A DNA stretch of 64,000 nt from Coprinus comatus (lineage: Eukaryota; Basidiomycota; Agaricomycetes; Agaricales; Agaricaceae), in assembly GCA_034638255.1 (NCBI GenBank), contig JAWPGT010000004.1:186001-250000 (forward strand), given 5' to 3'. Position 1 is the first letter of the stretch. Every line of letters begins with the position of its first letter. The notes under the pieces are model-generated. The model worked only from the letters and a program-made list of their open reading frames with translations. It searched no databases and had not been told where the DNA came from. Position numbers and translations under genes: made by a program. Shown one piece after another: positions 1 through 11,751 of this stretch.

Positions 1-1175
1 TTGACGTTCCCGTCCCTGTCCCTCCCACCGCTGTCTCCGCAACAGCCTCCGTAACAGGTCGTTCGTTGGCCTGGCCACCAAAAGCGGTTGGAGCCTGATG
101 GTCAGGTTTACTCCGAGAGAACCACCACCCTAAGACGCTAGCAGCAACAATACACTAATAGAAATCAACTAAATGCGCAGGGTCAAAGTGCTAAGAAGGA
201 TGACGTACAATGATTAGCACCAAAGCGATCACCCATACCCAACGAGAGAGACGAGTTGTTCCACTCTGAGTCTTCTTAAGCCACCAGCTGTAGAAGAAAA
301 TAAAATTTAATGATGTGTTTCAGAAATAGGAAAGCCAAGATAAACCTACCTGTCCTTGCCATCTGGAGATTTATCCTCCATCTTGACAACCATGCTAAAC
401 CTTCTCCAGAAATCATCACCCTTTTCGCCACGTCCAGGCAATAGAACATCTTCTGAGCCTGAACGCATAATTGGCTTGTTGCGAGGTATAGGCTCAGAGA
501 ACTTGATATTCTTTGATGGAAGAGCAAAGACGGGGGTGATGGGAGTAAGCGGAGGTTGCAGTGGATGAGGAGACGAAGATGAAGGTGCAGGCGAGGTAGG
601 CATGGCGCCTCCACCAGGGACAACAAGCCTAGGAGAGGGTGATTCAAAAGGGTTCTCGAGCGTAGGTATTTGTATTGGTTGAGGTGGTGGAATACGCGTT
701 GTAGCGTTCTCTGGACGAGCAAGATTAAGGGCTGCAATAGGGGCAGGGTATCCAGGGCGAGGAGCTGCGATGGTGGGTTGTTGTTGTTGTCTAGGGGGAG
801 AGGCTGGGGGGCTGCGAGTAGAATTTACACCGGTGGCAGCAGCAAGAGCAGCGTTTTTCGAGGCAGGGCGTGTATCGTCGTCCGAGTCGTCGTCGTCTGA
901 GTCTGACATATTGAGCAGACCCATGCCTAGAGCACCAACACCAGATTGACGGTTATCTGTGATGTTGTTGTTTGCGTCTGCGGTAAGGTAGTTGTCATAA
1001 CTGAGGATTATATTAGATTAATGGTGAAAAGACTATGGACTGGGCCATACACGTTGTAAGCAGATGTGCGATTGTTGGGGTTTGGAGGAGCTGGCTGGCG
1101 TATGCGGGGCTGGGGGATTGGGGAATCGTAGGCAGAGTCTGGTTGGTCTGTGGCATAGGGAGGTCTGGGAGCCAT
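1..1175 (-). CDS. Single-pass membrane protein, C-terminus beyond window
   Basis: Unrecognised conserved-looking fungal protein, incomplete at its C-terminus. Four exons are seen: 1175-1051, 1000-350, 287-209 and 154-1, all joined by GT-AG introns that keep frame. The start MAPRPPYATDQ lies just upstream of a proline-rich disordered region. It is followed by an acidic serine patch (SDSDDDDSDDDT), a polyglutamine stretch and more Pro/Ser-rich sequence. A basic block (DDFWRRFSMVVKM, then WWLKKTQSGTTRLSRW) leads into a hydrophobic helix (VWVIALVLIICIVAASVLGW), so the long N-terminal part is probably cytosolic with the membrane segment near the C-terminus. No catalytic motif is visible. Function is unknown; the gene itself is well supported by splicing and frame. 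Confidence 0.8.
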
Positions 1176-1305
1176 TTGGGATATAATAAAATAAAATAAA
1201 GAGCGGAAGAGCAAAACGAGGGTTGGGAGGGAAGAGAAGGAAACAAAGACGTATTAAACTATTTCACACGCTACTTGTGTTGCCATGCGCTTATCATCAA
1301 TCACT

Positions 1306-2570
1306 CTACTCTGTCACGTCCCAATACGGGAATGTATAGTTCTGTCCCCCAGTCTGTCGGTATCCTTGGATAAACCGATGCATCCTCTCAATCTGTCCCT
1401 GCGAAAACCCAGTCATGCACTGGTCAATAGAGTAGTCCATGTAGTTCTCTGCACAATCATTAGCATAAATTAACTACCCAAAATATATAAACACTTACGG
1501 ATGGGATCTGGGTCACCGCCAGGACAAGTATCTCGTCCAACATCACACCCACGCGATGGCTCCGCTTCTGGAGAAGTATCATCAACGTAATCTCCTCCTC
1601 CTCCTGCTTCACATCCTCCTTGGAAAGTATGGTATAATCCAAGCCAATGTCCAACTTCATGAGTCAATGTCCTACCATACCGATAATACGGCTGGGTACC
1701 CCCAGGCAAAGTAGTGTGTCGCACAACAACCCCGTCACTGACTGGGTCATCTGCGTACCACTGTGGGATAGTCGCGTATCCAAGGGTATCGGAGGTACCG
1801 TTGAACCTATATACAATTTTTTTAGTTTTTCTTTTTTCATACTCTCTTGTTGAAAGAAAACGTACCCAATACTGTACAGATTCAGAACTGACGCGTCACC
1901 GCTGTGGAACAAATACTTCATCTCCATTTCAGCTCGCCTATTAAAAACGAATCAGCAAATAGAAACAGCAATCAAGTATATCAAGAACTCACGTTGAAAC
2001 ATCAGCTTCTCGAACCAATATCTGTTGTGGATATAATTAAGTTTCGCAAGTCTCCACGAGATCTGTGCTTGTCCATAATCCTCATTCAACACATCTATCT
2101 GTGCATCAATCATTTCTTGTCTAAATCACAACATATTCTGTCTGAGTATCCAATAATGGAAAGAAGAAGAAAACACTTACGGAAGCCAACCACCCTCGTA
2201 GGTCTCATTAGCAGTAACAACTGTCCAAAGGATATCAATCGTCGTAGGCCTGATCTCAGTTGTACCAGTACCACCCAAAATCTGTCTCCTTCCCAATTGT
2301 TTCAATCTCGACTCGAATTGTCTTTCATATCTCGCCATATCTTCTTGTTTAAAACTTGACCCACAAGATCTTCTATAAATATGTGGGAGTACTATAAGAA
2401 AAAAAAACCAAACGAAACAACCAAAAGAGGGGGTGGGTGGGGAAGACTCACCCAGGTATAACACCAGAATCCAATCCTTCATTGGTGTTAATATTAGCGC
2501 CATTGACACCTTGACTCTCAACAACCAAAACAACCAAAAGCACCACCAAAACTCTTAACGACCAAAACAT
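1306..2570 (-). CDS. Secreted M43 (pappalysin-type) metalloprotease, copy 1
   Basis: Zinc endopeptidase of MEROPS family M43, expected to be secreted. Six exons: 2570-2452, 2372-2181, 2120-1993, 1932-1866, 1806-1499, 1448-1306, giving about 318 residues. The start [19 protein letters not shown] is a signal peptide. The zinc motif [11 protein letters not shown] is complete and is followed by a Cys-rich loop and the Met-turn segment [11 protein letters not shown]. Exon 4 only stays in frame if the intron ends at the second AG of the tandem acceptor TAGGCGAG; the first AG gives an early stop. It is the most diverged of the four copies (N-terminal [17 protein letters not shown] is not shared). 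Likely role is extracellular protein degradation; substrate unknown. Confidence 0.88.
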
Positions 2571-4727
2571 ATTCCCAGTCCTAAGCATAACCATTTCCAA
2601 AATATGCAGTAAAAACGATATAGATCCAGCAAACTAGATTCCTTCAGAAAAAATTGTCCTATGTAAATTGTCCTTGTTGTCTTGACAAATGGTGTGCGGC
2701 GGGATATTGATATTAAGAGGATTGATGGTGCTGGCGGGTGACGAGAGAAAGAGAGAGAGAGAGAGAAAGAGTTAGGTTGTGGTGGTGCCTTAAGGCCTTC
2801 AAAAGCCCAACTGGTTTTAATGCAATTGCCTCGTGGGGCTAATATCAGGATATAAGCTATACCCGAAGTAAGCTTGTGTGTGTTATTACTGTGCAAACCT
2901 TGAATAACACACACCAATAACAGCAGGTAGGAGACAGCTTTTTGCGCAGATGGTGGAGTGAAAGAAAGAAAGTATATTAATGACCCTGAAGTAACGCAAA
3001 GACCCTGGAAAATACTCTTTGTGGACCTTTTCCCCTCGGCGTTGTGTGTATGTGTGTGTACCTACTACACAGCAAATTGGTCTCCTCCGCAGTATAACCA
3101 AATGCCAAGAATCTCACCAATACTACACTTTAACACCGGTCCTTGGGCCATCACCGTTCCTTGGGTCAAATGCCCGTTTCTCATTCAATTCTTAAGGTAA
3201 AATTCTATAAAATTCAGTGTATGTTAACATTACTGCTGTACATCTATCATAATAAAAGATTGTCTTGGTGTCCACCCGTTCTCCTTTAATCCTCAAATAA
3301 CTACCAAAAAACAGACATGATACAATTTACTAGCCCTATTATGGGTCAAAAATCAACAAATTTATCTAAAAGAAATACAAAAAATAATGATTGGTATATA
3401 GAATCTTCTGACATCTGTTATTTGTATAGCAATTCCTTTGAAGAAAGAAATTTGCAAGGAGTTTGAGAATGATAGATGCACATCAACGAGAACTGTCACA
3501 TTACCATATCTGTCTGATCAGATCGTGATTATTGATCGATGAGATCAATGGAAGTCCAATGTCATTATCATGTATTCTTTCAAGATACTTGACAGTTACT
3601 TGTTTGATGAGCCTACAATACCAGAAACGGGCCAAGGAGCCAATGTTACAAGCTCAGACTCAAGTTCTGTCGATGGTGATTAGATATAGATGTTGACTGA
3701 GGTGTGATAATAGACGTGACGTGACGTGTCCCAAGGACCGAGTTTGGGTTGATAACGGCTCCTCCAAAGATTCATTTCTATGTGTCTCATTTTTGTACCT
3801 CTCGGTCTAAAATTAATTCCGGATACAGATGCAGTATATCTACAATGTAATATAAGGTTTTGTATTAAAAGAATTAAAATTGAGACCAAATAAATATGGA
3901 TATACACAGGTACTATATTAATATTTTGATTGAGAACGTACAGGGCAACCTATTTATCAACAAAACATTTACACTAACAACAATCACACGGCTCAACGTC
4001 ATTCAACCCGGGACCTGTCAGTCTCCCCCTCCCCTTTTTGACCGAGAAAACCAGGAGAAAGCAGTCTAAGATGCGCGCTCAGTCCTTCTAGCTTCTCCTG
4101 CGTGAATATATATCAAGTTCATATAATACATAGGTAGGTAATGAGAATGCAGGTTGTTTTTTTGATGGAGGGTTGGTTGTTAGTTCAATTGCTGACAGAG
4201 GGCGTGAGTACTTGAGCTTGAGTACTATGTCCTTTAACATTCCTAGGTTAAACTTGAAACTCAAGATGCTCCATCGCAGCTGCTATAAGTAGTTCCTGAC
4301 ATGCTTTTTGCATGCACAACTCATAGGTAGTACAGTAGGAATAAAGTACTAAAGTGGCCGAAGAATATCCACAAAATGATGCCAAGCACCTCAAAACTTG
4401 AAACACTAGAGATCAACTTCAAATGTATACTCTACATGTCACTGTCGGTGTAACCTCCGTTTTTTTATTATTATTAAACTTCTTTGAAAAAAACAGTGCG
4501 ACAGTTGCTGGTAGATGTAGATGATTCATGCCTTGAAATTATTAATAACAACACACAATGATTTTTGGTCCTCAACAGTGTTATAAAAAGTACTCAATAT
4601 ATAATCTGTAATCCTATGGAAACAACGAGTCCGGTGTCAGCAGTATATGCAGTCCACGATTCATTATATATAATGCACTATAAGGTCCAGGACCTCCAAT
4701 AATAGAACAATTGTCTGAGTCCAATAT
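2571..4727. other. Intergenic region with GA-rich microsatellite
   Basis: About 2.2 kb without a supportable gene between the start of M43 copy 1 and the stop of copy 2. Short open frames here lack splicing partners or recognisable domains. It holds an imperfect (GA)n purine tract at about 2743-2771, a TG-rich run near 3043-3060, and, from about 4430, a stretch similar to the 3' flank of M43 copy 3, which is part of the tandem duplication described in the findings. Confidence 0.7.
2743..2771. repeat. Imperfect GA microsatellite
   Basis: An almost pure GAGA/GAAAGA purine run about 29 bp long, in the upstream region of M43 copy 1 (about 170 bp before its start codon). It may act as a promoter element, but this is inference only. 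Confidence 0.85.
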
Positions 4728-6005
4728 CAGAAGACACTTGGTTCAGTAGTATTGGGTTCAGGTTGGCGGTACGTTTGAATTTGAGCTTTAATCCTCGCAG
4801 CTTGTCCAGGTGTGAACCCATTCATACAGAATCATTTGTATAATCCATGAAATTGCCTGATAACACACACACACCATTAATGGTTAATGGTCAGTTCGGA
4901 TCTAATTACATATATAGGAAGAATGAGAAACACATACGGATGGGATCAACATCTTCTCCAGGGCAAGTATTCCTCAGTTCTGGGCATCCATAAGCAGGAG
5001 TAGCTTCAGGTGCAGTGTCATCTACAGAATCCCCAACACCAGTACACCCTCCCTAGAGTAGTAACATTAATTCTGATGAAGCGGATGTCAATGATTTGCA
5101 AGGCAGACGTACTTCAAAAGTATGATATAAACCAACCCAATGACCAACTTCGTGTGTAAGCGTCCTTCCTTCATTATATGGTGCTAAACCTCCAGGAAGT
5201 GTAGAATACCGTAAAACAACACCATCTAAAGTTTTATTTCCCTGATAATCTGCAGGGAAGGTCGCATATCCAAGGATACCTGTACCGTTTACAGCTCGAC
5301 TCAAACTATGGGGCGAAACCAGGTCGAAAATCCGAAATGAGTGAAAGAAGAGAATTCTATATTCAAGATAGTGGACAATATTAGGTGCTTACCTGGCGGT
5401 ATAAACATTCAAAGTCGAAGCATCTCCTTTTCTGAAACTGTTCTTAAGTTGTTCATCTTCGATGGAGCCTGGTTCCAAATTTCAAACCACTCTGGATTGA
5501 TAATGTGAGTTGTATTGATGAAGTTCCAAGAAACACCAGTGTTTGTATAGTCCCGATTTAACACATCCATCTGTGCAGAAATATGCTCATCACTAAATAA
5601 ACACAAGCATTCAAACATTCAAGCATGAGTGCACTGCGGGGAGATAAAACAAGAAAAAGCCAAAACTTACGGTACCCATCCACCTTCATAAGTTTGGTTA
5701 GCAGCCACAACATGAAAGTATACATCAAGGACTACAATTTCATTTCTAGTTGAAAGAGAAACTCGTTGACGTTGGAAATTGGTTTCGGCAGCGGTTATCC
5801 GTTCGGGAGAAGTGAAGGTTCCACATCGGACCCTAGGTAAGCAGTGGTGTAATTAGAAAATACTTAATTCCTACACATCGGTTGAACCTCACCTTGTATC
5901 GGTATGATCAGGAGAAAAGGCATGAGCCAATTTATCCGTCTCAAATGGTGCAGCTAGGGCGATTCCACTTCCGAGTAGAACAGATAGAACAGCGTAGGTG
6001 CGCAT
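4728..6005 (-). pseudogene. M43 metalloprotease copy 2, two frame breaks
   Basis: Close paralogue of copy 3 with the same intron positions. It begins MRTYAVLSVLLGSGIALA (signal peptide) and keeps the zinc motif [11 protein letters not shown]. The frame is broken twice relative to copy 3. Near 5480, WFE is followed by a one-base deficit, so the intended LEPGSIEDEQ continues in another frame. Near 4827, in the Met-turn exon, copy 3 reads DDSCMTGF but here one T is missing and a stop follows. If both are real, the protein ends before the zinc site. Because several essential genes in this window also show single-base breaks, sequencing error is a serious alternative. Confidence 0.75.
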
Positions 6006-7090
6006 CTTTGGGAGATTATTCAGTCGGAAGTTGAGGTTAGAACAATGATAAATGTTCGGGAGTTGCTAGTGTCGTTGAAAAATTAATGGAAGTATGAGAG
6101 TTGGTGTCTTTGTTGAATGACCCAAGTCTTTTATGTAGTCGAGATGTTTCATCCTTGCGGCGAAGCTATAAACCATGCGGGATACGGCAACAATCGCTGG
6201 TGAAAATTGAGCGGTCCCATTCTCAGCGTTGGTCCCGGAGATTTTGTCTTGAAGATATAAGTCACATAACGAATAGGCGGCATAATGAAACGCCATGCTG
6301 TAAGAAACTTCGCTAAGGTATTGCAGTGCATATACAACCATAGTTGTTAATATATAATATTGGATCTTGCACGAAAAAGAGTTGTTGACCAGTTAGAATT
6401 TGGATGAACTTTTCAAAATTTCCCATGACCCGTTAGCATTTCTTTAATACACAACGTCGAAAAGTAAGAGTGCATCGCAACATATAGTAACAACAATGGG
6501 GGTGGGGTCACGGAAACTGATACAATGAGGCTGCTGGAGTTGTAGAGCGTTAGAGTGTTTAAAATTAGTACGTGTACCGTCATTTATTTACCTTTAACTT
6601 CCGAACCAAACTTTGTAACCTGAAGTTACTCAAAGTTACACTCGGATAAACCTCATTTGACTACTGGTGTATCTGTCTTGATCCTCCTCTTCCATGCTTA
6701 AAGACTGCCATGAACCTGCCAGACTTACACGTCCACGATGTCACTGTCGGTATAACCACTGCACTTTGAAGAGGAGTAGTGCGCAATTGCTACATCATAT
6801 AGATTAGTAGTTTACCCCAATTGTCATAAAAACTGCTGGTATCTTAACACGATAGATAGTTTCGATCCTTTTTTTTTTTTTTTCATTTTTAGAGTCCTGG
6901 AGGCTTAATCCTCATGACGGACGAAGTTTTCGATCTTAGGTACATGTATAGTACCAATACAAAGTGTTGGCATTCAATATACAATCTACAACGCTATAGA
7001 AACAGCATTACAGTCCAAAATTTGTGATATAATAATACACTATAATACAGTCCAACATAACAATTATCCCAATATTCTCTGGCACCTGGT
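6006..7090. other. Intergenic region between M43 copies 2 and 3
   Basis: Contains the upstream region of copy 2 and the downstream region of copy 3. The part from about 6725 to 7090 is recognisably similar to 4431-4727 (shared strings such as CACTGTCGGT and ATGGAAACA/ATAGAAACA in the same order), marking one boundary zone of the tandem duplication. No gene seen. Confidence 0.7.
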
Positions 7091-8304
7091 TTAGGCTCTG
7101 GATTCAGATTGTCGGTATGTTTGAATTTGAGCTTTAAGCCTCGTAGCTTGTCCAGGCGTGAACCCAGTCATACAAGAATCATCTGTATAATCCATGAAAT
7201 TTCCTATGCAACACACACCACTAGTTAGTGATCCTTTATAATGAAAAAAGAAGAAAGTAAAGAACACATACGAATGGGATCAACATCTCCTCCAGGACAA
7301 GTATCCCTTTTTTCTGGACATCCATAAGCAGGTGAAGCTTCCGGTGTAGTGTCGTCTACAGAATCTCCCACACCAGTACATCCTCCCTAAACAAAATAGG
7401 AATAGTATCATCGATAAGATGAAGTAGATGTTATTGATTTGTGAGGTAGACGTACTTGAAAAGTATGATACAAACCAACCCAATGACCAGCTTCATGTGT
7501 AAGTGTCCTGCCTCCATTATACTGCCCTGAAGAACCTCCAGGAAGTGTAGAATACCGTATAACAACGCCGTCTAAACTTTGATTTTCCTGGTAGTCTGCA
7601 GGGAAGGTTGCATATCCAAGCAAACCTTTACCACTACCAGTTTGAAAACTGGAGTCGAAAACCCGAATGATGAGACATATATATTCAAACGAGGTCAATG
7701 TTAGATGCTTACCCAACGGTATAGACATTCAAAGTCGAAGCGTCTCCTTTTCTAAACAGGCTCTTGAGTTGTATTTCTTCTTTCGTGTCTGGTCCCAATT
7801 TTTCAAACCATTCGGGACTGATAATGCGACTTGTGTTGACGAAATTCCAAGAAATGCCAGTGTCTTTATAGTCCTGATTCAAGACATCCATCTGTGAGGA
7901 GATCTGTTCATCGCTAAATATTCACAAGCATGAGTGGTCAGTGGGGATGAGAAGGATAGGGGAAAACCAACACTCACGGTACCCATCCACCTTCATACGT
8001 TTGGTTAGTAGCCACTACATGAAAGTGTACGTCAAGTACTACAGTTCCGTTTTCAGTTGAAGGAGGGACTCGTTGACGTTGAAATTTATTTTCTGCAACA
8101 GCTAGTTGCTCAGGAGAGATGAAGGTTCCACAACCCCTAGGTTAGGCAGTACAATTAGAAAAAAATTCCGTACTAAGTAGTTGATTCTCACCTCGTACGT
8201 GCTTGAGTAGAAGAAAAATCATCCTCAAGTCGGTCTTTTCGGGATGGTGTGGCTAGAACAATCCTGCTTCCGAGAAGAGCAGAGAGGATAATGTAGGCGC
8301 GCAT
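7091..8304 (-). CDS. Secreted M43 (pappalysin-type) metalloprotease, copy 3
   Basis: The best-preserved member of the cluster, with every splice junction I could read keeping frame. Signal peptide [19 protein letters not shown] is followed by a short pro-region with basic residues and the RGCGTFIS segment that opens the mature M43 domain. Key regions in order: [19 protein letters not shown], the [11 protein letters not shown] strand, [27 protein letters not shown], the zinc site [11 protein letters not shown], the Cys loop [13 protein letters not shown], and the Met-turn [14 protein letters not shown]. It ends shortly after a conserved [16 protein letters not shown] helix. Expected to be an extracellular zinc protease; likely ancestor or sister of copy 2 by tandem duplication. 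Confidence 0.92.
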
Positions 8305-10007
8305 TTTTTGTGGAGAATTGTTTAGTCTCGAGTCAAAGTAGAAAGGAAATGTAGTTAAAGTTAAGAACAATAAGATACTTTCGTATGTCGTATGAGAGTC
8401 GTTAAGAGTCGTTGAAAGTCGTTAAGAATTTCAGATAAACGATATGAGTGTTCGAGATTGATGTTTTTGTTGAATGAACCAAGACGATTATAAGTCTTAT
8501 ATATCAGAAGAATTTCGCCCATAGGTCCGTGGCGAAGCTGTAAGCGACAAGAGATTGTGCATACAGTAACAGTCGCCTAGTTAAAAAAAAATTAGTACTC
8601 AGCGGTCCCATGCCAGCGTTAGTTCCGGAGAGCTCGCCTTGGAAACATAGTGTAGTCAAGACGGCACAACGAAATGCCATGGAGATATGTGGAGAGAAGC
8701 TGTGTTAAAGTATATCGCGAAGGCGTAGAGTTGGATCTTGCAGAAAGACGGATCTTATAATTGTCAATGAGGAATCACGAGGAATTCGAAGTCTCCCATA
8801 AGCTCGGTTTGTTAATTGGTAGCGTGGCAAAGCAGTACATTGCGAAATTCAGGACAAAAAAAATGGAGATGGATCATGCAAACCGATAGAATCAAGCTGG
8901 CTGTGCAGTTGTTGTCGGGTTGACTTGGTAGCGTTAATTTAGGGTTAGAAATTACGCACACTGGGGTTTGTTTACCTTTCACTTCGAACCAAATTTACCC
9001 GACGTTGTACACTCACCTTCGGAATGTGACTCCTATTTACGCCTATTACCACAATTTCACTAAGGAGTTAGCCTACAAAGTGAGTAACTTAGCCTGATCT
9101 TCCACGCTTAAAAACAGTATTCTGATCACCAGACACAAGGGCATGGACTTAACGCGTTGACGCTAAATGTGAATCGTTGTATTCTTAGCAATTAACTCAA
9201 GATTATCAATGGCTCTTGACAAGTGCGTCAACGAGGAGTATGTGCAGACCCCCCACGATACACCTACGTCTCCATCGTCAATCCGAAGCCACCGGAGACA
9301 TTCAAGAGCCGTGCTGAACAATATGGCAAGCCACCATTCATAATCAGAAAAAATACGTCTTTAGTACTCGTGTTACCACTCCCAGTGAAGAAGTAAAGGG
9401 GACCCAATAATTAAACCGCACCCAAACCGCACCTCTCCATCAGGAATATGGCCAACCAGTCCTTAATGTACAGTGGAAATTTCCTTCTTTTTCGAAGCCA
9501 CGTAATAACCGGATAAGAAGTGGAACACACGCACAATACACATTATACGCAATCTTAATCTCCTCTCCAACCTTCTTTAACTCCAGCACTGTCTCATCCT
9601 TAACAATAAACTCTTGTTACAGCTAGTCAGCACTTTGGAACAAAACATTTCCCGCTACTTCTCCTATTTTAAACAAAACTGTGGCGTGGGTTCGGAGAGC
9701 TGTTCGGAGCGGATTGATCGTTGAACATATTGTGATTCCGCAATTGGCAAATAAAAATTGATATCTTGGGTTACAGTGGAGACGTTTAGAATTTAATCAT
9801 TGGCTCGCCACACGTTCGAACGGTTCCTCAACTATGCTAACACTTCTTCTCATGATCTGCGGAGCTGAACCACACGCTTTACCTAGAAAGTCAACCCAAT
9901 ATCCCCTAGTGAAAGCCAGTTGACGAAGTAACTTTAAGCTGTGCCTGGTTGGATTTGCTATAAGACACAAGAGGTATTAGGTTGGACGGGTCTCCTCTTT
10001 TCAAGTC
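8305..10007. other. Intergenic region, divergent M43 copies 3 and 4
   Basis: About 1.7 kb between two divergently transcribed metalloprotease genes. No open frame with a recognisable domain or usable splice partners; presumed promoter sequence for both. Confidence 0.65.
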
Positions 10008-11398
10008 ATGTTTATTGCCCCTTCAACTGTCTTTCTCCTATTGGGTCTCCTCTCACGAGCTGATTTGAATATACCCAGAAGGTAAATATCTGCCCCATTC
10101 CCTCTAAAACAAATCAGTGTTGTGTTTGACTGACTGGATATGGTAAAAAAAAACATAGGCAGTGTGGAACACATATTGCAGTAGACAAGCTCAATGATGT
10201 CGAACGCAAATTCAATAACATGAAAATCAACTCTTTGGTTCTACCAATAATTGGCACAAGAACAATGTCTCCATCAACATTCATTTCCACGTCATCTACG
10301 AAAACAAAACCATTCAAGGAGGATACATACCGTTCGTTGTTACTCCTCTCTTTCTTGTCTGCTGCCTTGCAAAATACAAATGTTTGACTTTGAACCCATC
10401 TATTCGTACTTAGAGACAAACAAATCCAATCTCAAATAAAAGTTCTCAATGACGATTATAGTTCAACTGGTATTATATGGAAATTAGCCAACACAACACG
10501 GACTGAAAACTCCAAATGGTTTAATCAAGTTGCACCCGAAACGTTCGTCCGTTCTATCTCAAATTACCTTCATAGTAACCCTTGAGTTAATTTTAAGCAA
10601 AAAAAAATACTTCTAGTTATCATGAACGGTCGATGAAATCAACACTTAGAGTTGGTGATGCAGCCGCTCTAAACGTTTACACAGTAGGGTTCGTTTTCAT
10701 GATCGTTTCTTTCCTCCCTTTTCCTTTTCACGTCCCTATTCCTCTCTCCATCTCCACCCCTACTCCTTCGATGGAACAATTGACTTGTGTACTAAAAGCG
10801 TGACTCTTAATTCTCTAGATTTCGTGATGGAGAAGCCGCTGGTCTTTTAGGTTATGCTACATTCCCATGGGAATATACTTCTAAAATGGCTACACATGAT
10901 GATGGTGCTGTCGTTTTATACTCCAGTCTTCCAGGCGGAACTTTCAAACCTTATAATAAAGGTCGTACTTTAACACATGAAGCTGGTCATTGGTTAGGAT
11001 TATATCATACATTCCAGGTAATTACGAGTTAAAAATAAAGTCTAAGGCTGAAAGTGAACACATTGTTAATTGTTAATTGTTTTTGTTTTTTTATTGATTT
11101 TTAGGGTGGATGTGGTGGTGAAGGTGATTTTGTTAGTGATACTCCAGCAGAAGATTCTCCCACGTATGGATGCCCACCGCAAAGAGATACTTGTCCAAAA
11201 CTTCCAGGAAAAGATCCCATTCGTATGTATTTTCCACCGTATTACTTTTTATCTAGATTCCAAACCTTTTTACGTAATTCTCTTTCAGATAACTTTATGG
11301 ATTACTCTGATGATATATGTATGAGGGAATTCACACCTGGTCAAGCTACGAGATTGAGGGCTCAAATTGGTGTATATCGCAATCTCCGAAGCCATTGA
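10008..11398 (+). pseudogene. M43 metalloprotease copy 4, one frame break
   Basis: Plus-strand member of the M43 cluster. Start MFIAPSTVFLLLGLLSRA is a signal peptide, spliced to RQCGTHIAVDKLNDVERKF. Between about 10,215 and 10,250 the frame must change to reach VSINIHFHVIYENKTIQGGY; no intron fits, so one small indel is inferred. All later exons join in frame: [54 protein letters not shown], zinc site [24 protein letters not shown], and Met-turn NFMDYSDDICM. Three of its six introns use the uncommon donor GTTCGT. Either a young pseudogene or an active gene with a sequence error. Confidence 0.75.
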
Positions 11399-11751
11399 TT
11401 CCAAGAAGTTGTGGTGGTAGTCCAAACTCGACGTAGTTGCACCAGGCTCCCCGAGCCTCTTTTAAACATACACTTAGCTTATACCCCCTCAGTTTAATTC
11501 ATTCCCCCAGTCTCTTTTCAGATATTGTATATGTGATTGATTATTCTCGACGATTGATGAGTAGTCAAACGCAGGAAAGCGAAAGGAACAAAAGGATAAA
11601 GGAGAAGTACGTAGGTGAGAGAGTTGGGGTCCGTTTCTAATATACTGATACTAATGGGCTTTGCATTCACCAAAAAAATGAGCAACGAAGCCAAGAGCAG
11701 TTTGAGAATAGAAACAGCTAAAAAGATAAGTATTATCGATATAATATGTAT
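11399..11751. other. Intergenic region, convergent M43 copy 4 and cofilin
   Basis: About 350 bp separating the stop codons of two convergent genes. Presumed 3' untranslated regions; no gene seen. Confidence 0.7.

Noticed and set aside
276..737. Minus-strand open frame of 153 codons overlapping the first gene
   Set aside because: It is another frame of the same Pro/Ser-rich exon; the splice-consistent frame with the membrane helix is clearly the coding one.
3680..3907. Small hydrophobic open frame in the intergenic region
   Set aside because: No splice partners, no convincing promoter and an AT-rich context that yields hydrophobic translations by chance.
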